Part shown: piece by piece, positions 21,953-23,453 of the stretch
How positions within the stretch are numbered: position 1 is the stretch's first letter
Layout: each line of letters starts with the position of its first letter
Source of the DNA: JBBSIN01 sp038232055
GTDB lineage: Bacteria; Actinomycetota; Actinomycetes; JADGOV01
Direction of reading: 5' to 3'
Length of the DNA stretch: 23,453 bases
NCBI GenBank assembly: GCA_038232055.1
Contig: JBBSIN010000037.1
Location: forward strand, 1 to 23,453
Notes under the pieces: model-generated
Told to the model about the DNA's origin: nothing
The model's database searches: none
The model's input: the letters and a program-made list of their open reading frames with translations, nothing else
Made by a program: the position numbers and the translations under genes

Positions 21953-23311
21953 ATGGGCAAGTCGGTTCGTCTCGGGAGCGGCTCGGCGTACTGGGGTGAC
22001 GTGCTCGAGCCGGCCGTGAAGCTGGTCGAGCGCGGTGGTCTGGACTACATCGGGTTCGACCATCTCGCCGAGCTCACGCTCGCCATCCTGCAGCGCCAGC
22101 GCGCGAAGGACCCGGCAAGCGGCTACATCGCCGACATCGTGCCGTGGACGGAGGCGACCCTGCCTGCCGCCATGGCCAAGGGCACGGTGATGGTGACCAA
22201 CGCGGGTGGGGCAAATCCGCCGGCGGCTGCGGAGCAGGTCGTGCAGATCGCCCGCCGGCATGGTCTCCGCGGCTGCAAGGTCGGCATCGTGACCGGCGAT
22301 GACGTGCTCGCACAACTGTGGGACCTCGTCGACCAGGGCATGCGGTTTCCCAACCTCGACACCGATCAGCAGGACATCACTAGCATCCGCGACCAGGTCG
22401 TCGCGGCCAACGCCTATATCGGCGCAGAGGGCATCGTCGAGGCGCTCGAGGGCGGAGCCGACGTCGTGGTGGCGGGGCGCGTGTCCGACAACGCGATGTT
22501 CGTCGGGCCGCTCATGCATGAGTTCGGCTGGACCTATGACGACCCGCAGCTCGTCGGAGCCGCAGTAACGATCGGGCACATGCTCGAGTGCGCTGCGCTT
22601 GCCACGGGGTCACTGTCGAACTTCTGGGCCGACACCGGAGCGACCTGGGACATCGGCTTCCCTTACGCCGACGTCGCCGACGACGGCTCGGCGGTGTTCT
22701 CGAAGCTCGACGGCACGGGTGGTCTCGTCACCGAGATGACGCTCAAGGAGCAACTGCTCTACGAAGTCCACGACCCGAGCAACTACATCATGCCCGACGG
22801 CATCGCGGACTTCACCGCTCCGAGCATTCGCCAGCTCGGCCATGACCGGGTCGCGATGACCGGCATGACGGGCAAGTCACGACCCGACCTGCTCAAGGTC
22901 TGTGTCGGCTATCGGGACGGCTGGCTCGGTGAGGGCACCGCGATGTTCTCCTGGCCGGATGCGTACGCAAAAGCCAGGAAGGGCGAGGAGGTCGTCCGGC
23001 AGCGGCTGAAGATGTGCGACGTTCGTCCGATCGAGCTGATCTTCGAGTACCTCGGCGTCAACACACTGCACGGCCCGGTGTCACCGGAGCCAACCGGTGA
23101 CCTCAACGAGGTCGGCCTGCGGGTGGCGGCGCGGTGCGCGACGCCGGCGGAGGCCGACGCCGTACGGCGCGAGATCCTTCACCTCTGGACGCTCGGCGGC
23201 GTCGGCTCCGCCATCGCGGCGCCGAGCCGACCCCGACCCGTCCTTGGCCTGTGGCCGACGCTGATGCCTCGAAGCGCGGTGCGCGTCGAGGTCGACGTCA
23301 TCGAAGCGTGA
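21953..23311 (+). CDS. AtuA-type DUF1446 protein
   Basis: The 452-residue protein belongs to the DUF1446 family, which includes AtuA of the Pseudomonas acyclic-terpene (citronellol/geraniol) pathway; its reaction is not known. Family segments seen are GSGSAYWGD (8-16), GLDYIGFDHLAELTLAI, VMVTNAGGANP (79-89), GCKVGIVTGDDV and ADVVVAGRVSDNAMFVGPL (169-187). Downstream are ALATGSLSNFWAD and a C-terminal part with KARKGEEVVRQRLKMCDVRPIELIFEYLGVN. The ATG at 21953 has GGAGGG ahead. In longer AtuA-type proteins a ferredoxin-fold domain is attached; here it is encoded separately by the gene at 23381. The operator at 21923 ties it to the carboxylase genes. No membrane or signal segment is visible. 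Confidence 0.9.
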   Translation: MGKSVRLGSGSAYWGDVLEPAVKLVERGGLDYIGFDHLAELTLAILQRQRAKDPASGYIADIVPWTEATLPAAMAKGTVMVTNAGGANPPAAAEQVVQIARRHGLRGCKVGIVTGDDVLAQLWDLVDQGMRFPNLDTDQQDITSIRDQVVAANAYIGAEGIVEALEGGADVVVAGRVSDNAMFVGPLMHEFGWTYDDPQLVGAAVTIGHMLECAALATGSLSNFWADTGATWDIGFPYADVADDGSAVFSKLDGTGGLVTEMTLKEQLLYEVHDPSNYIMPDGIADFTAPSIRQLGHDRVAMTGMTGKSRPDLLKVCVGYRDGWLGEGTAMFSWPDAYAKARKGEEVVRQRLKMCDVRPIELIFEYLGVNTLHGPVSPEPTGDLNEVGLRVAARCATPAEADAVRREILHLWTLGGVGSAIAAPSRPRPVLGLWPTLMPRSAVRVEVDVIEA

Positions 23312-23312
23312 C

Positions 23313-23358
23313 TGATACGACCGAGTGTTTGATACGACCGAGTGTTTGATACGACCGA
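23313..23358. repeat. 17-bp tandem direct repeat between the AtuA-like genes
   Basis: TGATACGACCGAGTGTT occurs at 23313-23329 and 23330-23346, and its first 12 bases again at 23347-23358. The copies begin just after the DUF1446 stop codon (23309-23311) and end about 22 bases before the next start. They are perfect, which points to recent slippage or to a clustered protein-binding site. Confidence 0.85.
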
Positions 23359-23380
23359 GAGCCCGAGAGGACGACGCGCT

Positions 23381-23453
23381 GTGCTGCTGGTCGACCTGGC
23401 CTACGCCCGATCCGGTGACAAGGGCGACATCTCCAACATCGGTATCATCGCCA
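23381..23453 (+). CDS. AtuA-like ferredoxin-fold protein (3' partial, cut by window edge)
   Basis: Only 24 codons are visible: VLLVDLAYARSGDKGDISNIGIIA. The sequence ARSGDKGDxSNIGI is the hallmark of the small domain found at the C-terminus of AtuA-type proteins or encoded just after DUF1446 genes. GTG 23381 is chosen because GAGAGGA lies about 10 bases ahead and the motif usually stands this close to the N-terminus. It follows the DUF1446 gene by 69 bases, which contain the 17-bp repeats, and is almost certainly in the same operon. The protein probably forms a complex with the DUF1446 protein. The rest lies outside the window. Confidence 0.85.
   Translation, partial: MLLVDLAYARSGDKGDISNIGIIA

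Noticed and set aside
21560..22579. 339-codon minus-strand open frame over the intergenic gap and the DUF1446 start
   Set aside because: Most of it is antisense to the conserved DUF1446 coding region and it has no family resemblance.

Overview
The window is a stretch of a high-GC actinobacterial chromosome, judged from roughly 70% GC, dense genes with 4-base overlapping start/stop codons, frequent GTG starts, and families typical of actinomycetes (DUF3159, a CxxC small protein usually linked to HAD/SDR genes, IS630 transposases of the Streptomyces kind). The order cannot be fixed from sequence alone.

Layout. Bases 1-1057 are the 3' part of an IS630-type insertion sequence. It is followed by a small STAS-domain regulator, a GT-C type membrane glycosyltransferase, and two minus-strand genes: a proline-tailed small protein and an AIM24-family protein. 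At 4541-4640 lies a convincing yybP-ykoY manganese riboswitch. It precedes an unusual single gene that joins a TerC/Alx-type manganese exporter to a site-2 metalloprotease with CBS domains. A GreA/GreB-type factor overlaps that gene by 4 bases, so a Mn-responsive operon is likely. Bases 7143-8200 hold no intact gene: a pair of tandem hairpins and a decayed second IS630 transposase. A divergent pair follows: DUF3159 on minus, and a two-half 3-hydroxyacyl-CoA dehydrogenase on plus leading a four-gene operon (dehydrogenase, CxxC small protein, SDR, alpha/beta hydrolase). bioY, the biotin transporter subunit, runs convergently to that operon.

From 13095 to the right edge is an acyl-CoA catabolic locus: biotin carboxylase/BCCP subunit, GnyH/AtuE-like enoyl-CoA hydratase, MaoC-like dehydratase, carboxyltransferase subunit, acyl-CoA synthetase, a B12-type mutase large subunit without a B12 domain, a hotdog thioesterase, an AtuA-type DUF1446 protein, and the start of the separate AtuA-like ferredoxin-fold partner. 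Four near-identical copies of the palindrome GAACGNNCGTTC sit on the core promoters of these transcription units (13116, 16365, 17983, 21923). One TetR-type repressor, not encoded here, therefore probably controls them as one regulon. The logic suggested is activation to a CoA ester, biotin-dependent carboxylation, hydration, and skeleton rearrangement of a carboxylated branched acyl-CoA. bioY would supply the biotin. The substrate is not evident; leucine- or isoprenoid-type branched acids are the best guess.

The two parts that look least described are the riboswitch-controlled TerC-protease fusion and the TetR-box regulon with a mutase that has lost several canonical active-site and CoA-binding residues.
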